From: Dallia pectoralis
Taxonomy: Eukaryota; Chordata; Actinopteri; Esociformes; Umbridae
Direction: 5' to 3'
DNA length: 64,000 nt
Assembly (NCBI GenBank): GCA_029465975.1
Contig: CM055738.1
Coordinates: 2,639,351 to 2,703,350, forward strand
The first letter of the stretch is position 1. Every line of letters starts with the position of its first letter. This document shows positions 13,601 to 23,869 of the stretch, piece by piece. The position numbers were made by a program, and so were the translations under genes. The notes under the pieces were generated by a model. It had not been told where the DNA came from. It saw nothing but the letters and a program-made list of their open reading frames with translations, and did no database searches.

Positions 13601-16600
13601 TTCTGTGGTCAGCACAGTCCCTGGTATTCTGATATGGCCTGTGGCCTTGTAAAGTAACTGTAGATTAAATTAAATCCCACCGCCTCTACAGAACGGCAGG
13701 TTACAGCTCGGCACCCACTCAAGCCACATCTCGGAGGAGGTAACCAACGTAGAAGACTTTTCTTACTGACATGTTTCTCCACGATTACGGCAACGCAGCT
13801 CGGTTTGTGTCAGTTCCGTGAGAGCGACGAAGACATGCCAATTTTATTTATACAACGTGTTTATCTCAAAGGAATGAACTTAGTTTGAATTTGGTCTGAC
13901 AATTTGGTATATTTCCTAAAAATCAATGTTCCCAAATTTTAACATTGGAATGTTCTTAATGAGAAAATCCTTAAAGATCGTGTGAATTGGAATGCCAGTG
14001 TACCTCCTGAATTGACTGGACTTGACCCAAGCCTGACCCTGTGTGAATTGACCCCAAATTGACCCTGAGTGATTTGACCCCAAGCGTGACATTGAGTGAT
14101 TTGACCCCCAGCCTGACACTGAGTGATTTGACCCCCAGCCTGACCCTGAGTGAATTGAATTAAAGCTTGAGTGCCATTCAAATAGTCTTATGTCGTAACG
14201 CAGGACTCGCAGTCAGCATGACAGCCAGTATGACAGCCAGCATTACATCCAGCATGACAGCCTGCATGACATCCAGCATTACATCCAGCATGACAGCCAG
14301 TATGACAGCCAGCATGACAGCCAGTATGACAGCCAGTATGACAGCCAGCATGACAGCCAGTATGACAGCCAGCATGACAGCCAGCATGACAGCCAGTATG
14401 ACAGTCAGTATGACAGCCAGTATGACAGTCAGTATGACAGCCAGTATGACAGCCAGTATGACAGCCAGTATGACAGTCAGTATGACAGCCAGTATGACAG
14501 CCAGTATGACAGTCAGTATGTCAGCCAGTATGACAGCCAGTATGACAGTCATAATGACAGCCAGTATGACAGTCAGTATGACAGCCAGTATGACAGCCAG
14601 TATGACAGCCAGTATGACAGCCAGTATGACATCCAGCATGACAGCCAGCATGACAGCCAGTATGACATCCAGTATGACAGTCAGTATGACAGCCAGTATG
14701 ACAGTCAGTATGACAGTCAGTATGACAGCCAGTATGACAGCCAGCATTACATCCAGCATGACAGCCAGCATGACAGCCAGTATGACAGCCAGTATGACAG
14801 TCAGTATGACAGCCAGTATGACAGCCAGTATGACAGCCAGTATGACAGCCAGCATTACATCCAGCATGACAGCCAGTATGACAGCCAGTATGACAGCCAG
14901 TATGACAGCCAGCATTACATCCAGCATGACAGCCAGTATGACAGCCTGCATGACAGCCTGCATGACATCCCTGGCTTATTCCTGAGCTGTTAAGTCTGCC
15001 TCGGACCTGACGCCCTCACTGCATATTCTCTTACTCGCCCTCTCTTTTTTCTCTTGTTTCTATTTCTCCTCTTCTCCTCCCCGTCTACATCCAGTGAGCT
15101 CTCCAAAGGACCAGATGCTGTCAATAACAGCTTGAGTCCAGCAGGTCCTCCTCCCATTCCCAAGTCTCCCTCTAAGGTACTGTATGTTTTATTATTCTAA
15201 TTTAACCCCTAACCTTAACCCTGAAACAACTAACACTAACCCCACTCGTGTTGTAACTGTTTGTTTCCATGACAACACCATGTAGCTGCGACCTGCGATG
15301 CCCCCGCGGCCAGAGTCCAGCCCCTGTCGGGACATGAAGCAGGAGAACATCATTAGCTTGTTTGATGCTCCGGACATCAGTGTGACATCCCCAACACAGG
15401 TAAGGCCTGCTCTATTCACTTAACCCCTGACCTTTACTCCCCCCACACCATGACCTGCACCCCCCTAAACCATGACCTGTACCCCCCTAAACCATGACCT
15501 GTACCCCTAAACCATGACCTGTACCCCTAAACCATGACCTGTACCCCCTAAACCATGACCTGTACCCCCTAAACCATGACCTGTACCCCCTAAACCATGA
15601 CCTGTACCCCCTAAACCATTACCTGTACCCCCTAAACCATGACCTGTACCCCCTAAACCATTACCTGTCCCCCACACCATGACCTGTACCCCCTAAACCA
15701 TGACCTGTACCCCCTAAACCATTACCTGTACCCCCTAAACCATGACCTGTACCCCCACACCATTACCTGTACCCCCTAAACCATTACCTGTACCCCCTAA
15801 ACCATGACCTGTACCCCCTAAACCATGACCTGTACCCCTAAACCATGACCTGTACCCCCTAAACCATTACCTGTACCCCCTAAACCATGACCTGTACCCC
15901 CTAAACCATTACCTGTACCCCCTAAACCATTACCTGTACCCCCTAAACCATGACCTGCACCCCCTAAACCATGACCTGTACCCCCACACCATGACCTGTA
16001 CCCCCTAAACCATGACCTGTACCCCCTAAACCATGACCTGTACCCCCACACCATTACCTGTACCCCCTAAACCATGACCTGTACCCCCTAAACCATGACC
16101 TGCACCCCCTAAACCATGACCTGTACCCCCACACCATTACCTGTACCCCCTAAACCATGACCTGTACCCCCACACCATTACCTGTACCCCCTAAACCATG
16201 ACCTGTACCCCCTAAACCATGACCTGTACCCCCTAAACCATGACCTGTACCCCCACACCATTACCTGTACCCCCTAAACCATGACCTGTACCCCCTAAAC
16301 CATGACCTGTACCCCCTAAACCATGACCTGCACCCCCTAAACCATGACCTGTACCCCCTAAACCATGACCTGTACCCCCTAAACCATGACCTGTACCCCC
16401 TAAACCATGACCTGTACCCCCTAAACCATGACCTGTACCCCCTAAACCATTACCTGTACCCCCACACCATGACCTGTACCCCCTAAACCATGACCTGTAC
16501 CCCTAAACCATGACCTGTACCCCTAAACCATGACCTGTACCCCCTAAACCATGACCTGCACCCCCTAAACCATGACCTGTACCCCCTAAACCATGACCTG

Positions 16601-18161
16601 TACCCCCTAAACCATGACCTGTACCCCCACACCATTACCTGTACCCCCTAAACCATGACCTGTACCCCCTAAACCATGACCTGTACCCCCTAAACCATGA
16701 CCTGTACCCCCTAAACCATGACCTGTACCCCCTAAACCATGACCTGTACCCCTAAACCATTACCTGTACCCCCTAAACCATGACCTGTACCCCCTAAACC
16801 ATGACCTGTACCCCCTAAACCATGACCTGTACCCCCACACCATTACCTGTACCCCCTAAACCATGACCTGTACCCCCTAAACCATGACCTGTACCCCCTA
16901 AACCATGACCTGTACCCCCTAAACCATGACCTGTACCCCCTAAACCATGACCTGTACCCCCACACCATTACCTGTACCCCCTAAACCATGACCTGCACCC
17001 CCTAAACCATGACCTGTACCCCCTAAACCATGACCTGTACCCCCTAAACCATGACCTGTACCCCCTAAACCATGACCTGTACCCCCCACACCATGACCTG
17101 TACCCCCTAAACCATTACCTGTACCCCCTAAACCATGACCTGTACCCCCTAAACCATGACCTGTACCCCCTAAGCCATGACCTGTACCCCTAAACCATGA
17201 CCTGTACCCCCACACCATTACCTGTACCCCCTAAACCATGACCTGTACCCCCTAAACCATGACCTGTACCCCCTAAACCATGACCTGTACCCCCTAAACC
17301 ATGACCTGTACCCCCACACCATTACCTGTACCCCCTAAACCATGACCTGTACCCCCCTAAACCATTACCTGTACCCCCCACACCATGACCTGTACCCCCT
17401 AAACCATGACCTGTACCCCCTAAACCATGACCTGTACCCCCACACCATTACCTGTACCCCCTAAACCATGACCTGTACCCCCTAAACCATGACCTGTACC
17501 CCTCTAAACCATGACCTGTACCCCCCTAAACCATGACCTGTACCCCCTAAACCATTACCTGTACCCCCTAAACCATGACCTGTACCCCCTAAACCATTAC
17601 CTGTACCCCCACACCATGACCTGTACCCCCTAAACCATGACCTGTACCCCCTAAACCATGACCTGCACCCCCTAAACCATGACCTGTACCCCCTAAACCA
17701 TTACCTGTACCCCCACACCATGACCTGTACCCCCTAAACCATGACCTGTACCCCCTAAACCATGACCTGCACCCCCTAAACCATGACCTGTACCCCCCTA
17801 AACCATGACCTGTACCCCCCTAAACCATTACCTGTACCCCCCACACCATGAACGTGGGTTCAATCCCCATGTTCACCTGTGCCACTACGTCTCTCCCGAT
17901 ACTCTTTCTCCACCTCTGGTTTTCTCATCGTATGAATAAGTGAAAACTATATGCAAATGTGTGTCTTGAGGACTAGCCTGATTCCAGATCTGTTAGCTCT
18001 GTCTTCTTCTGTGAAGGAGAGTTGTAAAGATGGCGCCAGCAGATCTGGAACCAGCTGGCGCTGTATTGGTGTCGTCTGCTGGCATAATGTAACAGACACA
18101 GAGTCTTGAGCTGGTGCTGATTATCAACCTAAAGGAGTGTGATTATATGGAATGAGTTACA

Positions 18162-18229
<68 letters not shown>

Positions 18230-21200
18230 GAAGCCGTTGTCCTGGGATATGTGGGGGGTAAGTTCCAGTCATGTGTTGTGCGTCTGGTTCATCACAGTGA
18301 TGCTACTCTGTGATACCAAATAGCCATGTTCAACTCTCAGCACAGCTGTGAGACTGTGTTCTAGGGTTTGGTAAGTGCCCAGGTTGACTGTGTTGGTAGT
18401 ATGTCAAAGAAGCATACACCATAACTGAAACATAACCACAGAAAGTAGGGGGCGCTGCAGGACCCCGAATCGTAGCCTCAGCCACCCCTGAGTCGTTAAT
18501 TCACATTTTGATTCGGTCCGTATGACAGCTGTTCAGTTGGAAAACGTAGTCTCAAGATTTTTGGGCAATTGTTGGACAAACATATCACGAAAAAGACATG
18601 GTGGAATGTACCTCTGGTGTTGTAAAGTATTCATCCAGTTTAATGATCGGCGACTGAAGGCGGCGTGTAACTTTGGTGTTTGAGTCACTTCCTGGTTGGA
18701 GCTGATCAGAGACCAAACAACCGATTGAATCATGGGAAATTATTCTAAAGACGATCCTCATAAGAGTCAGTGTGCCAGAGAACCGATATAATACTACAGG
18801 GATGACAAATGTAAACGATCAGTAGGATTTTGTTGCAATTCTATATTTCCTGATGGGAAATTAACCCGGAATTAGTCAAGCTGGGATCCAAGTTTACATG
18901 AGTTTTACTTCATTTGGACTTGGCACCGTTAAAGTAAAATGGTTTATTAATTAAAGAGGTACTCTGGGTCACTTCATCTGCTAGAAATAGGAACTCATTT
19001 TCTCAGAAGAAAGTCGAATGATCAGAATCCGAATGACCTTTCTTAACTGGTCTTTTCACTCTTCTACCACCTCCAAACTAATCAATCATCAATGGTTTTC
19101 TTACTTAATTAATTTATTTGAATTAATTTCCAACATTTATACTTTCCCCTGATAATTGGCTCTCATTGCCATGGAAACTCTGGCCTGACCCACGCCTGGT
19201 CACTCCGGCTTTCTATGGCGTCCCCGCGCCCCATTATACCCATTGACCTGCCCCTTTCCCCCGCAACCCTGTTTGCCCCTGCCCGTTGCCATGGAAAACC
19301 TGGTCTCCGTGGTTTCCAATGGGTTCCTCATGCCAATGGTCATTCCCCATTCTGTCCATTTAATTGCCCCCCCCCACCTCCACAACCCTACCCCCCTACC
19401 CAAGCCAGAGGAGGTCCCTGTTCCCGCTGAGGAGCCCACGGAGGAGCCCCACGACTGGGACGATGACCCCATAGCTGCCGCCACGGCCGGTTGGGGCGAT
19501 GACCCTATAGCTGTCGCCACGGCCGGTTGGGATGACGACGGCTCTCTGCCCGTGAGGGTGGATGTCTCCCGGGTGGATGACGCGTCTCCGCCGGCCGAAC
19601 CTACGGCCACATCTGTTGTGCCGACCACCGAGTTTGAACTGGCTGGCTGGAATAATGAGGAGCAGGGGGCGGAGCAGGTATGCAGGAGAGGACCTGGGTG
19701 GAGCTGGGTGGATGCATCTGGACCTGGGTGGAGCTGGGTGGATGCATCTGGACCTGGGTGGAGCTGGGTGGATGCATCTGGACCTGGGTGGAGCTGGGTG
19801 GATGCATCTGGACCTGGGTGGAGCTGGGTGGATGCATCTGGACCTGGGTGGAGCTGGGTGGGTGCATCTGGACCTGGGTGGGTGCATCTGGACCTGGGTG
19901 GAGCTGGGTGGAGCTGGACCTGGGTGGAGCTGGGTGGATGCATCTGGACCTGGGTGGAGCTGGGTGGATGCATCTGGACCTGGGTGGAGCTGGGTGGGTG
20001 CATCTGGACCTGGGTCTGGACCTGGGTGGAGCTGGGTGGATGCTGGACCTGGGTGGAGCTGGGTGGATGCATCTGGACCTGGGTGGAGCTGGGTGGATGC
20101 ATCTGGACCTGGGTGGAGCTGGGTGGATGCATCTGGACCTGGGTGGAGCTGGGTGGGTGCATCTGGACCTGGGTGGGTGCATCTGGACCTGGGTGGAGCT
20201 GGGTGGAGCTGGACCTGGGTGGAGCTGGGTGGATGGGTGGAGCATCTGGACCTGGGTGGAGCTGGGTGGATGCATCTGGACCTGGGTGGAGCTGGGTGGG
20301 TGCATCTGGACCTGGGTGGAGCTGGGTGGATCTGGACCTGGGTGGAGCTGGGTGGATGCTGGTCCTGGGTGGAGCTGGGTGGGTGCATCTGGACCTGGGT
20401 GGAGCTGGGTGGGTGCATCTGGACCTGGGTGGAGCTGGGTGGATGCATCTGGACCTGGGTGGAGCTAGGTGGATGCGTCTGGACCTGGGTGGAGCTGGGT
20501 GGGTGCATCTGGACCTGGGTGGAGCTGGGTGGATGCATCTGGACCTGGGTGGAGCTGGGTGGGTGCGTCTGGACCTGGGTGGAGCTGGGTGAATGCATCT
20601 GGACCTGGGTGGAGCTGGGTGGATGCATCTGGACCTGGGTGGAGCTGGGTGGGTGCATCTGGACCTGGGTGGAGCTGGGTGGGTGCATCTGGACCTGGGT
20701 GGAGCTGGGTGGATGCATCTGGTCCTGGGTGGAGCTGGGTGGGTGCATCTGGACCTGGGTGGAGCTGGGTGGGTGCATCTGGACCTGGGTGGAGCTGGGT
20801 GGATGCATCTGGACCTGGGTGGAGCTGGGTGGAGCTGGGTGGATGCATCTGGACCTGGGTGGAGCTGGGTGGATGCATCTGGACCTGGGTGGAGCTGGGT
20901 GGGTGCATCTGGACCTGGGTGGAGCTGGGTGGATGCATCTGCCACAAGTCAGGCTACTGACGATACTGATACTTAGGAGGCTCACTTGTTAGCTACGTCA
21001 GGGGTCTATCTGGTGCTGAACCTCTCTGTCTGGCTTCAAAAAAATCATCTGACCTAAATGTGACCTCCTGAATGAGAAAAGTTTACCAGGGCTCCAACTA
21101 CATAATAAAAAAGATCACAGTCCGTGAACACCACAGGGCTAAGAAATGGGCTGTTCATGGACTTGAGGTGTGTTTAGGGACGTCCTGGGGTGTGTTTAGA

Positions 21201-22727
21201 GAGATCCAGGGGTGTGTTTAGGGACGTCCTGGGGTGTGTTTTCGGGACGTCCTGGTGTTTTAGGGACATTCTGGGGTGTGATTAGGGACATCCAGGGGTG
21301 TGTTTAGAGACGTCCTGGGGTGTGTTTAGGGACGTCCTGGGGTGTGTTTAGGGATATCCAGGGGTGTGTTTTAGGGACTTCCTGGGGTGTGTTTTAGGGA
21401 CTTCCTGGGGTGTGTTTAATGGACTTCCTGGGGTGTGTTTTATGGACTTCCTGGGGTGTGTTTTATGGACTTCCTGGTGTTTTAGGGACGTCCTGGGGTG
21501 TGTTTTAGGTACATCCTGGGGTGTGTTTAGGGACTTCCTGGTGTTTTAGGGACTTCCTGGGGTGTGTTTATTGACATCCTGGGGTGTGTTTTAGGGACAT
21601 CCTGGGGTGTGTTTTAGGGACTTCCTGGGGTGTGTTTATTGACATCCTGGGGTGTGTTTTAGGGACATCCTGGGGTGTGTTTTATGGACTTCCTGGGATG
21701 ACCTGTGTTTCCTTCTCTAACAGGCTGACACCCCAACCACTGCCACAGCGCCCAGAGCTACCGCACCAGAGGAGGTATAGGCCACCCTGATTGGCTAAAT
21801 GGTTAATTGTTTGGTTAATTGGTTAAATAACTGATTATATTCTTGTCTCGTCAAGAGTCATGCCGTAGTGGCACCTGCAACCAATGGAGCTGTGGAGTCA
21901 ATGGAGATGCCTCCTGGGTTCCTCTTCAAAGTCAGTTGGAATAATGATAAGACATTTAACCCTGTAATCTCTGTCAATGACAGACATTTAAACCTGTAAT
22001 CTCTGTCAATAACAGACATTTAACCCTGTAATTTCTGTTCTTACAGACATTTGACCATGTAATCTCTTCCATTAACAGGCATTTAACCTTGTAATCTCTG
22101 ATTTAACCCTGTAATCTCTGATTTAATCTTGTAATCTCTGATTTAACCCTGTAATCTCTGATTTAACCCTGTAATCTCTGATTTAACCCTGCAATCTCTG
22201 ATTTAACCGTGTAATCTCTGATTTAACCCTGTAATCTCTGATTTAACCCTGTAATCTCTGTTCTGGCCTCCATTCAGGTGACCACTATGCATGACTACGC
22301 TGCTAATGACTCAGATGAGTTAGAGATGAAGGCAGGGGACATTGTTTTGGTTGTGACCTTTGACAACCCAGAGGAACAGGTCAGTTCTTGACCCTACATG
22401 CATCTGAATCTCATTCAGTGAATATCCTTATATACGATATCAGAACACAGTCTATATGAGTGTTTATGAACTCAAGACAAACCCATTTTTAAGTGGGATG
22501 GATTCCAAATGATAATTGTACAGTCAGTAAGTGCCTGTGTTTTCAGTGTTCCTGCCGGACGTATATCAACCCAGATTCCGATTGAGTCAATCCCAATATT
22601 CCACATTGTGATTTGTGTGTTTCAGGATGAGGGCTGGCTGATGGGAATGAAGGAGGAAGACTGGAACCAGAACAAACAGAGTGCCCTTAAAGGAGTATTC
22701 CCTGAGAACTTCACCACGAGGCTGTGA
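6235..22727 (+). CDS. bin1: bin1 (amphiphysin II / bridging integrator 1), 18 coding exons
   Basis: Membrane-curving BAR adaptor that acts in endocytosis and, in muscle, T-tubule formation (family knowledge). Exons join with consistent phase: 6235-6321, 7229-7309, 8235-8289, 8433-8527, 9179-9274, 9567-9683, 10735-10827, 11269-11430, 12699-12754, 13692-13739, 15095-15176, 15286-15399, 18234-18257, 19405-19677, 21724-21774, 21856-21930, 22278-22379 and 22626-22727, giving 1713 nt and 570 residues (the long human form is 593). The N-terminus reads MAEMGIGKGVTAGKLASNVQ, an amphipathic BIN1-type helix. The BAR domain spans about residues 29-283 and includes VDYDSAR and LQEELPSLWNSRVGFYV. The SH3 domain is about residues 503-570 (MHDYAANDSDEL, DEGWLMG, FPENF). 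The SH3 domain and exon 7 argue against bin2, and the start sequence against amph. I cannot tell teleost bin1a from bin1b. Introns 2, 6, 8, 9, 10, 12, 14 and 16 hold tandem arrays. Confidence 0.93.
6540..6640. repeat. short direct duplication in bin1 intron 1
   Basis: GGCCTCCATAAGGTCCAATG and following bases occur twice, about 46 bp apart. The rest of intron 1 (6322-7228) is unique sequence. Confidence 0.8.
7229..7309 (+). CDS. bin1: bin1 coding exon 2 (BAR)
   Basis: 27 codons, VMQKLGKADETRD..NFNKQY, between ctatccag and gtaagag. Phase 0 at both ends. It continues the BAR domain first helix. Confidence 0.93.
7345..8130. repeat. about 61-bp minisatellite in bin1 intron 2
   Basis: About 12 copies built from ACCAAACACATTACACAGTA, CTCCGT and CCTCTCTGAGCCTA. 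It starts soon after the exon 2 donor. Confidence 0.95.
8235..8289 (+). CDS. bin1: bin1 coding exon 3 (BAR)
   Basis: 55 nt, TEGSKLQKDLRAYLTAVQ plus one base, between tttttag and gtaagac. The codon split across the junction reads ACG (Thr), where human BIN1 has Ala. Confidence 0.92.
8433..8527 (+). CDS. bin1: bin1 coding exon 4 (BAR)
   Basis: 95 nt, MHESSKNLQECLVEMYEPEW and onward, between tttgtcag and gttagt. The phase is fixed by the 1+2 split with exon 3. Confidence 0.92.
9179..9274 (+). CDS. bin1: bin1 coding exon 5 (BAR)
   Basis: 32 codons containing LWTDYHQKLVDNAL and MDTYLGQFPDIK, a core BAR helix. Bounded by gttacag and gtaggg. Confidence 0.93.
9567..9683 (+). CDS. bin1: bin1 coding exon 6 (BAR)
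   Basis: 39 codons, SRIAKRDRKLVDYDSARHNY and onward, bounded by cttcag and gtaacg. It is three codons longer than the human exon. Its second half (HKGKKPGKDGGIKITK) diverges from the mammalian QTAKKKDEAKIAK segment. Confidence 0.92.
9718..10355. repeat. about 58-bp minisatellite in bin1 intron 6
   Basis: About 11 near-identical copies containing GGAATCAGAATGACATCAGA and AATTATGTAGCCTCTG. Very low divergence suggests recent expansion. Confidence 0.95.
10395..10733. repeat. CT-rich low-complexity tract before bin1 exon 7
   Basis: Imperfect TCTC runs with repeated TGCATCTTTTCTCTC. It merges into the polypyrimidine tract of the exon 7 acceptor. Confidence 0.9.
10735..10827 (+). CDS. bin1: bin1 exon 7, alternative neuronal-type cassette
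   Basis: 31 codons, PASLLERATPGWAQ..SLSRNQ, bounded by acctacag and gtgggt. Length (93 nt) and sequence match the human BIN1 exon 7 cassette, which is included in brain forms and helps dynamin binding (family knowledge). Phase 0 at both ends, so skipping keeps the frame. Its acceptor follows a 330-bp CT-rich tract. Whether it is alternatively spliced here cannot be seen from sequence. Confidence 0.9.
10950..11140. repeat. probable dispersed-repeat fragment in bin1 intron 7
   Basis: GGAGGCCCCT..GGGGCCCCGAGCGACCGC and CTAGAACCGGCCCTGC look like a common fish dispersed-repeat end. Family not identified. Confidence 0.35.
11269..11430 (+). CDS. bin1: bin1 coding exon 8 (BAR)
   Basis: 54 codons with ERAQKVFEEINVDLQEELPS and the SRVGFYVSTFQSMAGFEEKF stretch, the most conserved part of the gene. 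Bounded by gagtcag (after a GT-rich run) and gtgagt. Confidence 0.95.
11585..12680. repeat. 51-bp minisatellite in bin1 intron 8, about 21 copies
   Basis: Units contain AACACTAACTGTAGTTATAA and AAGTCATGTGGATCATATCA. The 51-bp length (17 codons) keeps a 357-codon frame open with a repeated DHIILTLTVVITPLSHV; this is not a gene. The array ends about 20 bp before the exon 9 acceptor. Confidence 0.96.
12699..12754 (+). CDS. bin1: bin1 coding exon 9 (end of BAR)
   Basis: 56 nt, LDQNLYDVLVKLEQQDVS plus two bases, bounded by cacgcag and gtgagc. It lies about 20 bp after the 51-bp minisatellite of intron 8. Confidence 0.9.
12905..13650. repeat. 50-bp minisatellite in bin1 intron 9, about 15 copies
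   Basis: Units contain GTAGTCAGCACAGTCCCTGG and GGACTGTGGCCTTATTTCT. One copy is shortened near 13311. Confidence 0.96.
13692..13739 (+). CDS. bin1: bin1 coding exon 10 (linker, small)
   Basis: 48 nt reading TAGYSSAPTQATSRR in the phase required by exons 9 and 11. Bounded by ctctacag and gtaacc. The sequence is poorly conserved, so the call rests on splice sites and phase. Confidence 0.7.
14010..14160. repeat. short array of about 28 bp in bin1 intron 10
   Basis: Five degenerate copies with TGAGTGATTTGACCCC and AGCCTGACACTG. Confidence 0.85.
14205..14975. repeat. 12-bp minisatellite in bin1 intron 10
   Basis: About 64 units of AGTATGACAGCC and variants. Open on both strands because 12 is a multiple of three; the frames read MTAS and ILAV repeats and are not genes. 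Confidence 0.96.
15095..15176 (+). CDS. bin1: bin1 coding exon 11 (proline/serine-rich linker)
   Basis: 82 nt, ELSKGPDAVNNSLSPAGPPP followed by IPKSPSK. Bounded by catccag and gtactg. It corresponds to the KSPSQLRKGPPVPP region of human BIN1, which carries SH3-ligand prolines. Confidence 0.85.
15286..15399 (+). CDS. bin1: bin1 coding exon 12 (linker with conserved IISLF motif)
   Basis: 38 codons, LRPAMPPRPESSPCRDMKQE then NIISLFDAPDISVTSPTQ, bounded by atgtag and gtaagg. Matches the amphiphysin-family segment [20 protein letters not shown], shortened by a few residues. Confidence 0.9.
15440..17850. repeat. 20-bp minisatellite in bin1 intron 12, about 120 copies
   Basis: Units of ACCCCCTAAACCATGACCTG with variants (ACACC, CATTACC, CCTGCACC). 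The largest array in the gene, 2.4 kb, before the CLAP-type exons. Confidence 0.97.
18165..18227. repeat. TC dinucleotide repeat before bin1 microexon
   Basis: Nearly pure TC run ending about 5 bp before the acceptor of the 24-nt exon, so it forms its polypyrimidine tract. Its length could affect microexon inclusion. Confidence 0.92.
18234..18257 (+). CDS. bin1: bin1 24-nt microexon (PLSWDMWG, clathrin-box type)
   Basis: Eight codons between ccctgaag, preceded by a long TC run, and gtaagt. Phase 0 on both sides. The core WDMW aligns with the WDLW of amphiphysin and neuronal BIN1, a clathrin-binding element in the CLAP region. Phase 0 means it can be skipped without a frame change. Confidence 0.8.
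18258..19404. other. bin1 intron 13, unique sequence
   Basis: No repeat array and no exon recognised. The last 200 bases are C-rich and run open in frame with the next exon, but contain no conserved residues. Confidence 0.6.
19405..19677 (+). CDS. bin1: bin1 large acidic CLAP-type exon with internal repeat
   Basis: 91 codons from PEEVPVPAEEPTEEPHDW to FELAGWNNEEQGAEQ, donor gtatgc at 19678. It holds a near-exact internal duplication, DDPIAAATAGW and DDPIAVATAGW. The acidic Trp-containing repeats take the place of the mammalian exon 12 A-D adaptor-binding region. The start could also be 19411, the next in-phase AG. A 30-bp minisatellite begins within 10 bp of the donor. Confidence 0.8.
19685..20940. 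repeat. 30-bp G-rich minisatellite in bin1 intron 14, about 42 copies
   Basis: Units contain GACCTGGGTGGAGCTGGGTG and GATGCATCTG. It begins within 10 bp of the exon 14 donor. Closely spaced GGG/GG runs on the sense strand could form G-quadruplexes in the pre-mRNA. All long frames here are repeat artefacts. Confidence 0.96.
21165..21700. repeat. 22-24-bp minisatellite in bin1 intron 14
   Basis: About 22 copies of GGGACTTCCTGGGGTGTGTT variants, ending just before exon 15. Confidence 0.94.
21724..21774 (+). CDS. bin1: bin1 coding exon 15 (linker)
   Basis: 17 codons, ADTPTTATAPRATAPEE, bounded by tctaacag and gtatag. Phase 0 at both ends. Ala/Thr/Pro-rich linker, called from splice sites and phase. 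Confidence 0.75.
21856..21930 (+). CDS. bin1: bin1 coding exon 16 (start of SH3 region)
   Basis: 25 codons, SHAVVAPATNGAVESMEM then PPGFLFK, bounded by gtcaag and gtcagt. Matches the human PATVNGTVEG..LPPGFMFKV. Confidence 0.9.
21960..22262. repeat. 20-bp minisatellite in bin1 intron 16
   Basis: GTAATCTCTGATTTAACCCT, about 9 clean copies from 22075, preceded by longer degenerate units with GACATTTAACC. Confidence 0.93.
22278..22379 (+). CDS. bin1: bin1 coding exon 17 (SH3)
   Basis: 34 codons, VTTMHDYAANDSDELEMKAG followed by DIVLVVTFDNPEEQ. Bounded by attcag and gtcagt. First half of the SH3 fold, with the acidic RT loop. Confidence 0.94.
22626..22727 (+). CDS. bin1: bin1 coding exon 18 (SH3 end, stop)
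   Basis: 33 codons plus TGA. It contains DEGWLMGMKEEDWNQ (the SH3 Trp) and GVFPENFTTRL, the typical SH3 end (human FPENFTERVP). Acceptor gtttcag. Confidence 0.95.
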   Translation, partial: DEGWLMGMKEEDWNQNKQSALKGVFPENFTTRL

Positions 22728-22886
22728 GAGAGGAGGCCAGCCACCTCTGACCTTTCTTCCTCAGAACCCTTTCCCCTCATCCTTCCTCTCTGTCAGAAAA
22801 CTCGAGTCTCTCCTCAAGAATTCTCTACTTTCTCCCTCTTTCCCACCTGCTTTCTTTTTCTCTGTCTGTATGCCTCTCTCTCTCTT

Positions 22887-22944
<58 letters not shown>

Positions 22945-23869
22945 TCTGACCCTTGCTCCCCATTCAATAGTTCGTCCTGCTCTGTTTCCAAACCTCTGGG
23001 TTTCTGCTGATAGTGATAAGGAAGGCATCGGCGTGGGAAACAATAGTGCATAGTTAACTGTAGGTCAGTAGCTGTGTCATAATCGGGTCACATGACGGCT
23101 GGTTAATGAGTCATATGTTCTGACCGCAGGTTCACATTGTGGCACCTCAGCGGCGGTTTTTAACACGCCGTGAAACAGAACTCTCAATAGAATATTACCT
23201 GTCTAGTGTTCCTCGTCATCCTTTGTCAAACACAACTGCCAGGATGACATTGTTGGTGAAAACGTAAATCCATTTCAGGACATTACCGAGGGATTTCCTC
23301 ACCGGGTTTAGACTCTGGTGGCATCCTGTGATCCCGTCATCAGTCTTTAGAGCCCTGGGGCCCTGCACACGTAGCCCTGTCAGCTTTTCCCGAAAAACCC
23401 CATCACCCACAACTATGTGCTTGTGTCAAGGTTGCCAGGTGTTGTAATGCTGTTGGGTTGCCAGGTGTTGTTGTCGTAATTCCCCCTCGTCCAGTGAAAA
23501 CACTTCCAACCCTCTCCCTGTACAATACTTCGTGTAATGGACACCTGAAACTTAACTCCTACATTCCTGGACCCTTTTGTTATGTACAACGCAGATTATC
23601 TAAGGGTACTGAATACGGTCGTATTATCACAGAGTTTGCCAGTTTACTTTTTGAGGAATGTTTGTTTTGTTTCCTGTGTGTGACAGAGGTCCGTCTCCAA
23701 TGGTTACCATTAATCTTAGATTTTAAAGATGTGCGGTGCGGATCTGATGGATCAGATTAGTCCTCATTTTTTATTTGTCTATGCTGTCAGGAACTGATGG
23801 CGGGCTCAGTGAATGGAACTGATATATTTAAATGTCAGAGGGGATATTTTTTTTCTCCATACCTCGACC
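22728..23869. other. bin1 3' region and intergenic sequence
   Basis: Contains a CT-rich run (22868-22948) inside the probable bin1 3' UTR. The rest is unique sequence with no gene recognised. Confidence 0.6.

Noticed and set aside
14167..14985. Open frames reading MTAS and ILAV repeats on both strands
   Set aside because: A 12-bp minisatellite in bin1 intron 10. Openness on both strands shows it is a unit-length effect.
15440..17850. CCCTAA-containing array as an interstitial telomere
   Set aside because: The unit is 20 bp (CCCCTAAACCATGACCTGTA), not the vertebrate TTAGGG hexamer.
19200..20992. Several 130-580-codon frames rich in Pro/His or Gly/Trp
   Set aside because: 30-bp minisatellite; only 19405-19677 is coding (bin1 exon 14).
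6235..22727. Amphiphysin (amph) or bin2 instead of bin1
   Set aside because: The N-terminus MAEMG..GVTAGKLASNVQ and the exon 7 cassette are BIN1-like, and bin2 lacks the SH3 domain seen here.
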